Origin: Lachnospiraceae bacterium AM48-27BH
GTDB lineage: Bacteria; Bacillota; Clostridia; Lachnospirales; Lachnospiraceae
NCBI GenBank assembly: GCA_003478355.1
Contig: QUFC01000002.1
Location: 62,001-126,000, forward strand
Direction: 5' to 3'
Length of the DNA: 64,000 bases
The notes under the pieces were generated by a model that saw nothing but the letters and a program-made list of their open reading frames with translations, searched no databases and had not been told where the DNA came from. This document shows positions 54,033 through 63,188 of the stretch, piece by piece (the stretch's first letter is position 1; each line of letters starts with the position of its first letter). Both the position numbers and the translations under genes were made by a program.

Positions 54033-54575
54033 TCAATTCACCATCCTCTTTGTCAAATCTACGCTATACCACACATCAGGCAGTAATGTAACGCCGTCAA
54101 TCCGGCCCACTGCAACCTGTACGATACTTTCCGAATCCGGTGCTTCCTTCGCAAAAGCAAGGATGTCTCCCAGTCTGCCGGTGGCAACGGGGTCTTTACC
54201 CCGTACCACCGCATAGCCGCAGTTCGCCATTGCCCGGTTGGCTGCCACATGGGAGCTCCACACCCTGCGCGGATGATCTGCCATGTAGGCCAAACCATGT
54301 AAAAACAGCTCCTCTTTGGTGAGCCGCTTAATCACAGTCAGCTCCGTACAGGCGATTTTGGAGTCATGCTCATCTTCATCGATGTCGCCGCCGGCGTTGA
54401 CAATATAATATTCCGAATGCTCCAGGCTGGAATAATAACTAAGGCAGTCCAGCGGGTCTTCCGCGCAGTGAAATCCATTTTCCCTGCAATTTGCTTTTTC
54501 AGTCGTATTGAGCCCCATCACAAACTGATAGCCACGGCATATCAGCCCGGGGCGAAAACCCTTATAAGCAATCAT
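54033..54575 (-). CDS. DUF7666-like protein
   Basis: This 180-residue protein has the start MIAYKGFRPGLICRGYQF and ENGFHCAEDPLDCLSYYS, the pattern seen in phage and ICE proteins of the DUF7666 type. Three Cys lie in the first 45 residues. The C-terminal half is beta-rich (YAVVRGKDPVATGRLGD). Function unknown. A one-base gap separates it from pcfJ. Confidence 0.7.
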   Translation of the reverse strand: MIAYKGFRPGLICRGYQFVMGLNTTEKANCRENGFHCAEDPLDCLSYYSSLEHSEYYIVNAGGDIDEDEHDSKIACTELTVIKRLTKEELFLHGLAYMADHPRRVWSSHVAANRAMANCGYAVVRGKDPVATGRLGDILAFAKEAPDSESIVQVAVGRIDGVTLLPDVWYSVDLTKRMVN

Positions 54576-54600
54576 TCTTCATTTTTCCTCCTTTGCCGGC

Positions 54601-55521
54601 TCAGCCTGCCTTTGCCATCCCAAAATCCAGCAGCGACATCTGCCCATCCTGAGAAGGCTTTTTTTCCTCCTGCTTGGGTGCCGCCTTGGGTTCCGTCTTT
54701 TTCTTCTCTGCCGCCTTCTTGGGTTTGCTCTTTGCAGAGGACTTCCCAGCATACGGCTTGGGAACAAACTTCTCCTCATCCTCATGGTCTTCCTTGGCAT
54801 CAGGGTCACGGAAATAATCTTCTGCCCACTGATAGCACATATCATCCGGCACATCGCAGCCATATGTCTGCTGTCCGGGACCAGGGTGGGTTCCGCTTGC
54901 TTTTAGTTCATCCTGCACATAATCCCATGCCTTTCGGTTGATGTACTGGAAACAGCGGATCATGTTCTTTTTCGGATGCATCGTCAGACGGGCAAACGCC
55001 GTATCTTCCATACAGAGCATCTGGATATGCTCGGACACACATTCCTTCATATTTCGCCGTGTCAGTTTTTCCACATCGGTACTCACCCTCTGGGTAGAGG
55101 CCGCGATTACTTCTTCATCACTCATCGCTTCCAGACGGGCGATCTGCTCCTGCTCCGCGGCTTTCTTCGCCTGCTGTTTGGCGTCAAATTCCGCTTTGCG
55201 CTGGGCTTCAGCCGCCTCATGCTCCGCACGCTTTTTTTCTTCATCTTCTGCGGCGGGCGGTTGTGCCGAATTCCCCTCCTCAGCAGACTTCTCTTCCCCA
55301 TCAGACGCTACTTCATCCACAGGTTCTTCCTCTGCATCAGCCGAAGCAGTCTCACCGGCAGAAACCGAAGCCGCCGATACTGGGACAGTGTCTGTACCTA
55401 CAGGCGGCACAGGCAAAGATTCCATCTCCTCCAGCTCAAAGGCTTCATCATCCTCAAAGGCTGCAGACGAATCGAACATACTGTTTTGCTGCTCCATTGC
55501 TATTTCTGAAAAAACACCCAT
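54601..55521 (-). CDS. pcfK: PcfK-like protein, related to Cas9 inhibitor AcrIIA9
   Basis: This 306-residue protein has an acidic, low-complexity N-terminal half (to about 130, Ala/Glu-rich, with a predicted coiled coil). The conserved PcfK core follows at about 140-240 (MKECVSEHIQMLCMEDTAFA, then KNMIRCFQYINRKAWDYV and DDMCYQWAEDYF), and a Lys-rich tail ends in a PCNA/clamp-like QMSLLDF. To my recollection the AcrIIA9 anti-CRISPR family falls in the PcfK family, so Cas9 inhibition is possible, but many PcfK proteins are untested. I chose ATG 55521 because AAAGGAG lies 8 bases upstream. The terminal QMSLLDF could bind the sliding clamp. Confidence 0.85.
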   Translation of the reverse strand: MGVFSEIAMEQQNSMFDSSAAFEDDEAFELEEMESLPVPPVGTDTVPVSAASVSAGETASADAEEEPVDEVASDGEEKSAEEGNSAQPPAAEDEEKKRAEHEAAEAQRKAEFDAKQQAKKAAEQEQIARLEAMSDEEVIAASTQRVSTDVEKLTRRNMKECVSEHIQMLCMEDTAFARLTMHPKKNMIRCFQYINRKAWDYVQDELKASGTHPGPGQQTYGCDVPDDMCYQWAEDYFRDPDAKEDHEDEEKFVPKPYAGKSSAKSKPKKAAEKKKTEPKAAPKQEEKKPSQDGQMSLLDFGMAKAG

Positions 55522-55592
55522 TGTAAAATCTCCTTTCGCAAAAATGGCATGGAGCAGGCCGTTATGACCCTTTCCATGCCATTGTGTGTTGC

Positions 55593-55841
55593 TCACAGCA
55601 CATATAAAAGTGTGCTGAAGTTGTCAAAACAGTAGCAGACCACGCCAGTATACTGCCTTGACCATTCCTTGATTTTGTCCTGCACCTCCTGCGCAGCCTT
55701 TTGATTGCTCATATTCCAGGGTGGAGGTACCGTTACGGTAAAGTAGCCATTCTCCAGACAACTTCTGACATCTGCCGGAAGATTGGAGCACTGCTCATAC
55801 AGTGCTGTAATCTGGCTTTTCTTCTTTTCTGCAATACGCAT
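55593..55841 (-). CDS. Small unrecognised ICE protein
   Basis: This 82-residue protein starts MRIAEKKKSQITALYEQCSN and ends CYCFDNFSTLLYVL. It has an N-terminal helix, a Pro-rich turn (TVPPPWNMSN) and a C-terminal strand. It lies between the primase and PcfK genes. No family is recognised, but position and operon spacing support it. Confidence 0.65.
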   Translation of the reverse strand: MRIAEKKKSQITALYEQCSNLPADVRSCLENGYFTVTVPPPWNMSNQKAAQEVQDKIKEWSRQYTGVVCYCFDNFSTLLYVL

Positions 55842-55856
55842 CTGACCCCTATCCCT

Positions 55857-57650
55857 TCATTCCTGTTTTTGAGCAGGCTCCGGAAGTCTTTTACACAAGA
55901 ATGGGGAGAAGCGTACCGGCGCAAAATCCCGGCAGTCATTCACATAGAAGTATGTGCGTTTGCCTTGGCAGTCCAGTTCCACCACATCAGATGGAGCCAA
56001 CGGGCGACCTCTGTAATCTTCCGGCAAATGCTCATTAAAGTCCAGGAACAGGCGCCCCAGCACTTCCATGTCATTCTGCCCCTTTGGGCAACAGACCTCT
56101 GCGCTCCATACCGTCTGATAGGCGGCGGCAGGCGGCTGTTCATATCCAGCCTTATGTAGCGCATCCAGTCGCTTGAATGCGAATGGTACTGTCTGTGTCT
56201 CACTTAGGCAAAGCTGGTAAATGCAAAACCTCCGGAAAACTCTCTGGCTGTCCAGAATATCCTTCAGCGCCCGATTGCCCTGAGCAAGAAATATCTGATA
56301 CTCTTCCTTTGTAAGCCCCAGATACTCTGTCAGGTCCAAATCTTTCTCCGCTCTGGTGTGCCAAAGCTCGACGCAGCCATCTATATAGGTAAAGTCACAC
56401 TTACCGCACAGATATTGCTGCTTAAAATTCATTCTCTGCACCTCCTTTTCCTTCTGTTCTTTCTCCCGAAGGGCAAGCTGCCAATCATCAAACCCTTTAT
56501 AATTCGGATTCCAGGTCAGCTGACGACATGCCATTCCATTTTTCCGGGCCATCAGATAGATCTTAGATGCCCCGTTGGAGGTCATTTGGTTACTGTACTT
56601 ATCCATATCATGAGCCTCAATGATCTCCTCAGTGCCATTCTGTGCCAGCAGTGCAAACAGCGTATCCAACTGGCTTGTGTTGTTTGCGCCGGCAATCGCC
56701 GCAAAAGTCCGGTTTGTCAGGCAGTGCGAGATGTCTGCTTTCAGCAGTCCCTCAATGACATAGACCACCCGAGCAGATGGATTGCCGATAAAATGTACCG
56801 GGCTCCCGGATGTGACACCCATATTTTTGGACGAGGACGAAAACCAGATGTATTTGGCTCCTGACTTATCCGGTGGATCATCTTTTTGCTTGAGCGGACT
56901 ATCCAAAAGTATCTGCAGGCCATGTATCATACCGTCGTATCCCACAGCCGGAATCAAAATCCCTGCGTTTTTTCGGTAGAAGTTCATGGTCCAGCGCCCG
57001 CTGTCATCCAGATAAAAGCCGGGCACCCCCTCCACCTTGCATCCCTGTTTCATCAGCCGCTCGGTAATGGAGCGGCAAAGGAATGGGGGTGGAGTACTCT
57101 TGAACCCAATCCGGTCGATCTGTTCATCCGACAGTCCCCGTTTTGGGGAGTGCAGATGGTTGCGGTGGGCAGGCTGAAGAGGCAGCATAGCGAGCAGCAG
57201 CGAAAGCGTTTGATGAATTTCCTGTCCGCTGGCCCGTTCTGCTTGCTGCACTGTTTTTAGTTCGCCCCTCCTCTCATATCCCGCAAGGTCGGTCTGAGTC
57301 CCCGAAACCGGGGACCCAGTGCCAGCCTGCTGGTTTCCTGCCATCTCATATCCAGAGTTCGGCCGTTCCCTGTGAAAATCGTTGCACAGGGCTTCTCCTA
57401 TTTCCCAATACGCATCGGATGTAGTCGTATTGTTTAGCCGCGCATAAAGCGCAAGCATACCGCCATGCTCATCACAATAATTGCACCGCCAGACATTTTT
57501 GACGAAATTCACATTCATCTTACCGCGGCGGTCACCACAAAACGGGCAATCCACATATACACTGTTTGCCTGTCGGCGTCTGATTCGTAGATGTAGAAGT
57601 TCCACTACATCCATAATACCGAACGGAAAATCTCCTGGATATGAGTCCAT
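55857..57650 (-). CDS. DnaG-type primase with CHC2 zinc finger and Toprim core
   Basis: This 597-residue protein has an N-terminal CHC2-like zinc site (CPFCGDRRGKMNVNF, then WRCNYCDEHGG; Cys pairs near 32-35 and 52-55). The Toprim-type catalytic centre has the Glu motif VIEGLLKADIS (near 295) and the acidic pair in AHDMDKYSN (near 340). A C-terminal about 200-residue region carries another Cys pair (YLCGKCDFTY) and is element-specific. It makes primers for ICE DNA after transfer or during autonomous replication. I chose ATG 57650 because of GGGAGGG upstream. Confidence 0.88.
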   Translation of the reverse strand: MDSYPGDFPFGIMDVVELLHLRIRRRQANSVYVDCPFCGDRRGKMNVNFVKNVWRCNYCDEHGGMLALYARLNNTTTSDAYWEIGEALCNDFHRERPNSGYEMAGNQQAGTGSPVSGTQTDLAGYERRGELKTVQQAERASGQEIHQTLSLLLAMLPLQPAHRNHLHSPKRGLSDEQIDRIGFKSTPPPFLCRSITERLMKQGCKVEGVPGFYLDDSGRWTMNFYRKNAGILIPAVGYDGMIHGLQILLDSPLKQKDDPPDKSGAKYIWFSSSSKNMGVTSGSPVHFIGNPSARVVYVIEGLLKADISHCLTNRTFAAIAGANNTSQLDTLFALLAQNGTEEIIEAHDMDKYSNQMTSNGASKIYLMARKNGMACRQLTWNPNYKGFDDWQLALREKEQKEKEVQRMNFKQQYLCGKCDFTYIDGCVELWHTRAEKDLDLTEYLGLTKEEYQIFLAQGNRALKDILDSQRVFRRFCIYQLCLSETQTVPFAFKRLDALHKAGYEQPPAAAYQTVWSAEVCCPKGQNDMEVLGRLFLDFNEHLPEDYRGRPLAPSDVVELDCQGKRTYFYVNDCRDFAPVRFSPFLCKRLPEPAQKQE

Positions 57651-57692
57651 CTGTTCTCCCTCCCTTCTTGGCCCCATAGATGGGGCTGCTTA

Positions 57693-58850
57693 TCATCCGG
57701 CTTTCTGTGCGGCCATACCATCGAGCATGATCTGCGCCGCAGCACGAACGATATTGTTGGTGCTCTTGTTGCCGGGGGTGAGGTAGAATTTCAGACTCAC
57801 CGGACGCTCCTTGGCAACTGTTGCCATGGTCTTTCCTTTGCTCAGACCGCTATCCACCACCACATTCTGCGCTTCTTCAAAGGTCATTACCTTCAAGATG
57901 TCTTCTACCGGAGTGCTCTCCGTATAAGAAGGCGCCATAGGCTGATCGGGTGCTTCCTGTTGGACAACAGGCGCCACAGGCAGTTCTTCCGATTCATCCG
58001 ATTGGAATACGGAGGCGGTCGGCTGCTCAGACACATCATCCTGTTTTGGACTGCTATCCAATGTAACCTCGCGGCTCGGTACCGGCAGCTCCATATTGGG
58101 AGCATTCTCCTCTACCTTGCCGGCAGGCAGTGTATCCATATTCTCCTTCTCTTCTGCAACCATCTGTTGGACAACTGGCTGTACCGGAGAAACCGGGGAC
58201 TGTTCATTCTGAACCGGCTTTGCCGCAGGTTTCTGAATAGGCGCCGGACGAGCAGGCGTATTACGGCCCTCTACGGCGTTCTGAGGCGCTCTTTCCGGCC
58301 GGGCATGAACTTCCCCACCAGATTGCCGCAGCGCCGCTCCAGGGGCTTCTACGGGCCTCTGCGCCGCATTTGGCATCGGTTGCCGGATAGGAGCCGTCCC
58401 GGAAAGCGGAATACTGCTTCCAAACACCTTGCCCGTACTGTCAACAGCAACATCGGCAAACTGCAGACCGAAACCGGCATCCGACAGCGCAGCACTCAAT
58501 GCCTCATCCTGGGCAGCCTGTACATAGTCAGTACCTTCTTCTGCACTGTGCTGCGAGATGTAACTGCTGATGGGCTCTGCATCACTGCGGTCCAGATAGA
58601 CTCTGGCCTCCATAATCGCAAGCTGTTCCGTGATTCGCAGGGTAGTCAGTTTCATGCGGCCCTGTGGGTGACGCAGACGGAACCACAGTTTCTGATAAGG
58701 CAATTCCAACTGCAGCATTTCCTCATTGGTCTTTCTGGATACCTTATGGCGCAGAAATTTGAGCGGGTCAAAGCCCGGCACCTTGTTCAGTTCTGCCACT
58801 GCCGGAATTGTTTTGTACATCATAGGCATCGGATTACTTTTTTCGTTCAT
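57693..58850 (-). CDS. Probable Rad52-like single-strand annealing protein with a Pro-rich linker
   Basis: This 385-residue protein has an N-terminal domain (about 1-130) with VAELNKVPGFDPLKFLR, ARVYLDRSD and YVQAAQDEALSAALSDAGFG. These recall the Rad52/ERF annealing fold, in which a conserved Ala-rich helix ends with L-x-x-x-G-x-G. A long Pro/Gln/Ala-rich linker (about 150-310) follows. The C-terminal end has GLSKGKTMATVAKERP, similar to the short G-K-x-x-G-K-T motif domain attached to many phage annealing proteins and nucleases. Context with a YqaJ nuclease and helicase supports this. The assignment remains an inference. Confidence 0.6.
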   Translation of the reverse strand: MNEKSNPMPMMYKTIPAVAELNKVPGFDPLKFLRHKVSRKTNEEMLQLELPYQKLWFRLRHPQGRMKLTTLRITEQLAIMEARVYLDRSDAEPISSYISQHSAEEGTDYVQAAQDEALSAALSDAGFGLQFADVAVDSTGKVFGSSIPLSGTAPIRQPMPNAAQRPVEAPGAALRQSGGEVHARPERAPQNAVEGRNTPARPAPIQKPAAKPVQNEQSPVSPVQPVVQQMVAEEKENMDTLPAGKVEENAPNMELPVPSREVTLDSSPKQDDVSEQPTASVFQSDESEELPVAPVVQQEAPDQPMAPSYTESTPVEDILKVMTFEEAQNVVVDSGLSKGKTMATVAKERPVSLKFYLTPGNKSTNNIVRAAAQIMLDGMAAQKAG

Positions 58851-58919
58851 GTTGGAAACTCCTTTCTGACATAAAAATAGGAGACGCCAAGTGCTATTTC
58901 TGCATCTGACCTCTCTTTT

Positions 58920-61193
58920 TTAACTTGCGTTCTTTAATTGTTCTTCCAACGCAGCCGGAATGGGGATACCGGCTTTCTTTGCGTAGGCTTTGAAATACAT
59001 CTGAATACGCATACCCAGCAGCGTATTCCGCTTGCCGATCTCATTACGATGGATTGCCATAAACAATACCTGTTTCTGCCCAATCAGAACCACCCGCTTT
59101 TTGGCACGCGTGATTCCGGTGTAGAGCAGATTACGGTACATCATGATGGTGTGCGCTTTGAGCAGCGGCATAATAACGGTCTCATACTCAGAGCCCATAG
59201 CCTTGTGGATCGTAGTAGCATAAGCCAGATCCACATTGCTCAAATCATCTACGCCGTATTCCAGTGTTCTGCCAGCGCCAAAATCCATGCCGATTTTTTT
59301 ACCCTGGTCAGTGTCCTTAATATACCGGATGAAGCCCAGATCTCCATTAGAGACCTTTTCTGTGTTCTTGGTCTGCATGATGCGGTCATTGACCCGGAAT
59401 ATCCTGGGGCCAAACTTGATTTCCTCCTCCGCAGAGCGGAATGGGTTGACCAATTCACGAATGGTTTCATTCAGCTGTTCCGACGACGCGGCGCCTTCTG
59501 AACGGAAAGGTGAAAGAATCTGCACATTCTCAATGCCACTCTCCTGTATCTCCAAACAATACCGTTCTGTAATCTTTTCAGCGGTGTCTTCCTGACTATC
59601 ACCAGACACGAAAACAAAGTCCGGTCCATAAAACAGTTTGGTATTGCCCTCGTTGATAAATTTGGCGTTATAGGCAATCAGACTGTCCTTCGACTGACGG
59701 AAAATCTGATCCAGCACCGTTACCGGGACGATTTGGGTCTCGATGATCTCACGAAACACATTTCCGGCTCCTACGCTCGGAAGCTGATCTGGGTCGCCTA
59801 CCAGTACGATTCTGGCATTTGCCTTCATGCGCTCAAAGAATTTCTCGGCAAGCCACATATCCACCATGGAAAACTCATCCACAATGATTAAATCGGCCGA
59901 CAGTGGCTCTGACTTTCTGTTCCGGCTACCCTCATCCTCTTCACTGGTCAGTCCCAGACCACTGTGTAATGTTCGGGCATCCTCAAAGCCGGTACTCTCC
60001 GACATCCTGCGGCTTGCCCGACCGGTAGGCGCCATAAGAGCAATTTTGTCATCAGGGTGCAGCCGCCGGTAAACCTCAAGTATCGTCCGCAGCACTGTTG
60101 TTTTACCAGTACCAGGAGAACCCGTAATCACTGACAAGCCATGCCTAAATGCTGCATAGACCGCAGCCTCCTGCTGTGCAGACAGGCGCAGTCCCATTTC
60201 AACCTTGACCTGTTCCAGCACCGGCGCAATATGCTCTACTGGCATCTGGGTGACCAGACGCTGGGCGATCCGGCGCGCCGTTTCATCCTCTTGGGCAAAC
60301 ACTCTGGGAAGATAGATATTATCCTTCACGGAAACGATTGCTCCATTCAGGATCATTTCCTGCATCATATCCCTGACTTCCTGCTGATGCAGGCGAAGCT
60401 CCGGTACAGGTATCTTCTCATTGAGCAGTTTCAGCGCTGATTTCTCCAGTTCTTCAGAACTGATGTACAGATGGCCTCGTTTACTCTTGCCCTCATCCAG
60501 CGCACAAAAGACAGCCCCTTTGATACGCATGGGGTCATGGAGATCGCCCCCGCTCTTTTGTACGATTGCATCTACCCGCCGAAATCCAAAGCCGGAGATC
60601 TGGCAAAGCTCAAATGGGCTCTTTTCCAAAATCTCTACGCTGGTCGGGCCGAAATATTGATATATTTTCAATGCCGTCTTGGGAGTAATCTTAAACGGTG
60701 CCAGCAAGGTCATAATTCCTTGGAGCATACGGTTTTCTGCATAAGAAGCTTTGATGTCCTCCAATTTATTTTCCGTAATGCCCCGGATCTCCAACAGCCG
60801 CTCCAGCTGGTGTTCCAGAATATCCAATGTGTCCACACCGAACCGCTCCACAATGTCTGCGGCAGTTTTGGGACCAATCCCTTTGATAAGCCCGGAGGCA
60901 AGGTAGCCCTCTACGCCGTTTTTTGTTCTGGGCACAATTTCACGCCACTGCTCCACCTGGAGCTGGACACCATACTTGCCTTTTGCCCATTCACCATCCA
61001 GTTCCAACTCTACCGCATCTGTCCGTGGAATCTCATACCCCACAGCTGTAAAGCGGATCAAATGGTCTTTGTACCGCCTGTTTGACCTGGCCTCAGCTGG
61101 CACACTCTGGTCTGCGGTTTTTACACTGATGATACAAAACTTATTGGCAGGATTATAAAAAATCGTCCCGTCGTAGGTACCAATACAATTCAT
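58920..61193 (-). CDS. RecD2-like SF1B DNA helicase
   Basis: This 757-residue protein has an N-terminal RecD2-specific region with HhH motifs (LIKGIGPKTAADIVERFG and ISGFGFRRVDAIV). The helicase core follows: Walker A ITGSPGTGKTT near 355, motif II VDEFSMVD, motif III GDPDQLPSVGAG, motif V YATTIHKAMGSEYE and motif VI LYTGITRAKKR. RecD2-type enzymes unwind DNA 5' to 3'. Together with the nuclease and annealing protein it could process ICE ends or support recombination. It lies 14 bases after the nuclease gene. Confidence 0.92.
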   Translation of the reverse strand: MNCIGTYDGTIFYNPANKFCIISVKTADQSVPAEARSNRRYKDHLIRFTAVGYEIPRTDAVELELDGEWAKGKYGVQLQVEQWREIVPRTKNGVEGYLASGLIKGIGPKTAADIVERFGVDTLDILEHQLERLLEIRGITENKLEDIKASYAENRMLQGIMTLLAPFKITPKTALKIYQYFGPTSVEILEKSPFELCQISGFGFRRVDAIVQKSGGDLHDPMRIKGAVFCALDEGKSKRGHLYISSEELEKSALKLLNEKIPVPELRLHQQEVRDMMQEMILNGAIVSVKDNIYLPRVFAQEDETARRIAQRLVTQMPVEHIAPVLEQVKVEMGLRLSAQQEAAVYAAFRHGLSVITGSPGTGKTTVLRTILEVYRRLHPDDKIALMAPTGRASRRMSESTGFEDARTLHSGLGLTSEEDEGSRNRKSEPLSADLIIVDEFSMVDMWLAEKFFERMKANARIVLVGDPDQLPSVGAGNVFREIIETQIVPVTVLDQIFRQSKDSLIAYNAKFINEGNTKLFYGPDFVFVSGDSQEDTAEKITERYCLEIQESGIENVQILSPFRSEGAASSEQLNETIRELVNPFRSAEEEIKFGPRIFRVNDRIMQTKNTEKVSNGDLGFIRYIKDTDQGKKIGMDFGAGRTLEYGVDDLSNVDLAYATTIHKAMGSEYETVIMPLLKAHTIMMYRNLLYTGITRAKKRVVLIGQKQVLFMAIHRNEIGKRNTLLGMRIQMYFKAYAKKAGIPIPAALEEQLKNAS

Positions 61194-61207
61194 CCTTTTT
61201 CACCTCA

Positions 61208-62274
61208 CTAAGCGGCCTCCATAATCGAGGCTCTAACACTGAACCGTCTGGATTCGGATACTGTAACAAACTGCTCGTAAATATCCGGATGCTCCAGTTT
61301 CAACCGAAGCAGGTTATCCTTGTCGATGACGGACTTGCGAACAGGGGTATAGGTAACCGTATAGTTCACTCCCTCCTGCTCACAGACTGCAGTGCAGCTG
61401 GTACCCATTTCCGCAATCAACAGCGCCTTCAGACGCTGAATATCCTTGTCGATTTCTTTGGAGTACACCTCTGCATTTTTCTTTTCATCCAGAAGCCGCA
61501 AATACTGCATAAGTTTTGCAGTCATATCCAGGTCAAGTGCAACGGCCGGGGCATTTTTATCTGCCGGGCCAAAGTGTTTGCGTGCGCTCTCAATAATCAA
61601 GGCCCCACTTTCTGTATAGGGCGGCGGCACATGGCGCTGCACATGGTTTTCCCAGAAATACTGCTCCAAAAAGACCATCTCAGCCTCATACTCGAAATCA
61701 CGCTTGACCTCCCGGATAATAACTTCCTCCTCGTTGTTACCATACAGGCAGCAAAAGAAACATCGGTCAAGATCCGTTACTGCCATATAATGACGCCCCT
61801 GAGATTCATAGTAGACTGGAACAGTCTCCTTCCCATTCATCCACCAGTTATCTCTGGCATTATAGTTTGTGGTCTTGATCTCAAGGATCGCTGTGGTGCC
61901 ATCCGGCAGTTCCACAAAGTAGTCCACATCAGCCAGCATCCAAGGATACTGTGGGTGCTGGAACATCTTTTTGATTTGGTAGACCCGATATCCGGTTTTC
62001 CGCTCGAATATCTTTGCTACCAGAGGCTCCAGCAAATGCCCCACTTCCATGGCAACCCAGTTGCCTCATCATCTTCCACTGACGCTATGTTCAGTTTGTC
62101 GTAGTACAGATCCCTGGCTGTCCGGAATGGAGAAGTGCCAAAGATTGCTGATACATCGCTGCCGCCGATTCCACGGCGCCGGTAATCCAGCCAGTCTTCT
62201 TCTGAAAGATCTGCCGTTTCTACCAGCACCAGCGGTTCATGCCGCTTTCGTTCAGCACTATTGCTGCCAGACAT
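61208..62274 (-). pseudogene. YqaJ-family recombination nuclease with one frameshift
   Basis: The N-terminal part starts MSGSNSAERKRHEPLVLVET (ATG 62274, AAGGGGG 8 bases upstream) and carries the family motif RRRGIGGSDVSAIFG. Frame is lost near 62064, where one G appears missing. The other frame then reads NWVAMEVGHLLEPLVAKIF and continues with the catalytic region DVDYFVELPDGTTAILEIKTT (Asp, Glu and Lys of the PD-(D/E)XK site) to 61208. The restored protein is about 355 residues, normal for YqaJ. It acts as an exonuclease that pairs with an annealing protein. Confidence 0.87.
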
Positions 62275-62281
62275 ATCAAAT

Positions 62282-62446
62282 CCCCCTTCGTGATCTTCGG
62301 GGCAAAATAACTGCCCTCGCCATTGGTGCAACATTTTGGGGCCGGAGCGAAGATACTGCCTGTCTCTTCATCTTCCAGTCCATGGAGTGTGCCGGCTTGA
62401 CCCGCCGACCATTCTGCTTTCTTTTCTGCTTCACATTCATGTACAT
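62282..62446 (-). CDS. Possible small gene upstream of the nuclease, frame uncertain
   Basis: From ATG 62446 one frame reads a basic peptide. A different frame from about 62470 gives a more protein-like sequence (HECEAEKKAEWSAGQAG, then EETGSIFAPAPKCCTNGEG) that lacks an ATG and runs past the start of the nuclease gene. One missing base near 62425 would join the ATG to the second frame. I cannot identify the product. Confidence 0.3.
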
Positions 62447-62509
62447 GACCTGCCTTTCTCAGTTTTGATTTATCCTTAAAGCCCTTTCAGGCTTACAGGC
62501 AATAAAAAA

Positions 62510-62574
62510 GCGAGAATGACAGACGGCATAAAGCCTGGCGTCCATAGTTGCCTATGAACCGATGTCATTCTCGC
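62510..62574 (-). other. 12-bp perfect inverted repeat in the operon leader
   Basis: GCGAGAATGACA (62510-62521) and TGTCATTCTCGC (62563-62574) are perfect inverted repeats 41 bases apart. A smaller CATAG/CTATG pair lies inside. It is in the leader of the replication operon. It could be an RNA control element, a replication origin hairpin or a nick region. Confidence 0.5.
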
Positions 62575-62754
62575 AATGGTGGGTAAATCCCGTAAAATAA
62601 AAAAGCCAGCAATATACCGGCCTGAAAAGGCGCAGTGATACTACTGACACAAGTACAAAATTAACAGCGTGTGCAATGCAGTCATTACTCCGCAACACAA
62701 GCCCTAAAGCCTGTGTACCCTGACGGGCAACGCACAAAAATCAATTACATTGCA

Positions 62755-62783
62755 ATTCTAACACAATATATAGTGCTTGTCAA
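62755..62783 (-). promoter_or_regulatory. Main promoter of the replication/recombination operon
   Basis: On the minus strand TTGACA (62783-62778) and TAGAAT (62760-62755) are 17 bases apart. The first certain gene starts at 62274, leaving a leader of about 470 bases. Confidence 0.7.
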
Positions 62784-63188
62784 TTCAAACATTCTATATA
62801 TTGATTTTTGGATTTTCTTTAAATTTTCTTTCCTCTTTGCAGAAGTTCTTTCTTCCCCGCCTATTTATAGGATGTATCGGATCATTTGGTAATACCGGAT
62901 GATCCCTACGCTCTTTTAGTACCTTGACAAGTTCATAACCTCTATGGGGAGTTATACAGGAATTCTGGACAGTGTGCGATGACCACAGAAGCGCGCCCAT
63001 AATCGAAGTGTTGCACAGCAGCAGCCTGAAATACACGGCAGAACCGTTCTGGCGTAGGAAATGGCCCCATTAGAGTTCTTTTGTTATTTCAATACCTCCT
63101 GACCTCAAGACCGTTTTCATTGTTTTTGTTGAAAACCTTCTTCTACAAATCGTAAGGGATCATTGTAATCGAAAAAAGGAGGACGATT
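62784..63188. other. Intergenic region between operon promoter and xis
   Basis: No convincing gene is seen; an 80-codon minus-strand frame (62794-63036) has unlikely composition. The region contains ATCATTTGG...CCGGATGATCC inverted sequence near 62879-62904 and AT-rich stretches. It may hold accessory integrase/excisionase arm sites and the xis promoter. Confidence 0.4.

Noticed and set aside
54938..55567. 209-codon plus-strand frame opposite the PcfK-like gene
   Set aside because: A Ser/Ala-rich shadow created by the repetitive Glu/Ala codons of the opposite strand.
62794..63036. 80-codon minus-strand frame before xis
   Set aside because: No ribosome site and unlikely composition; it runs over the AT-rich promoter-side sequence.
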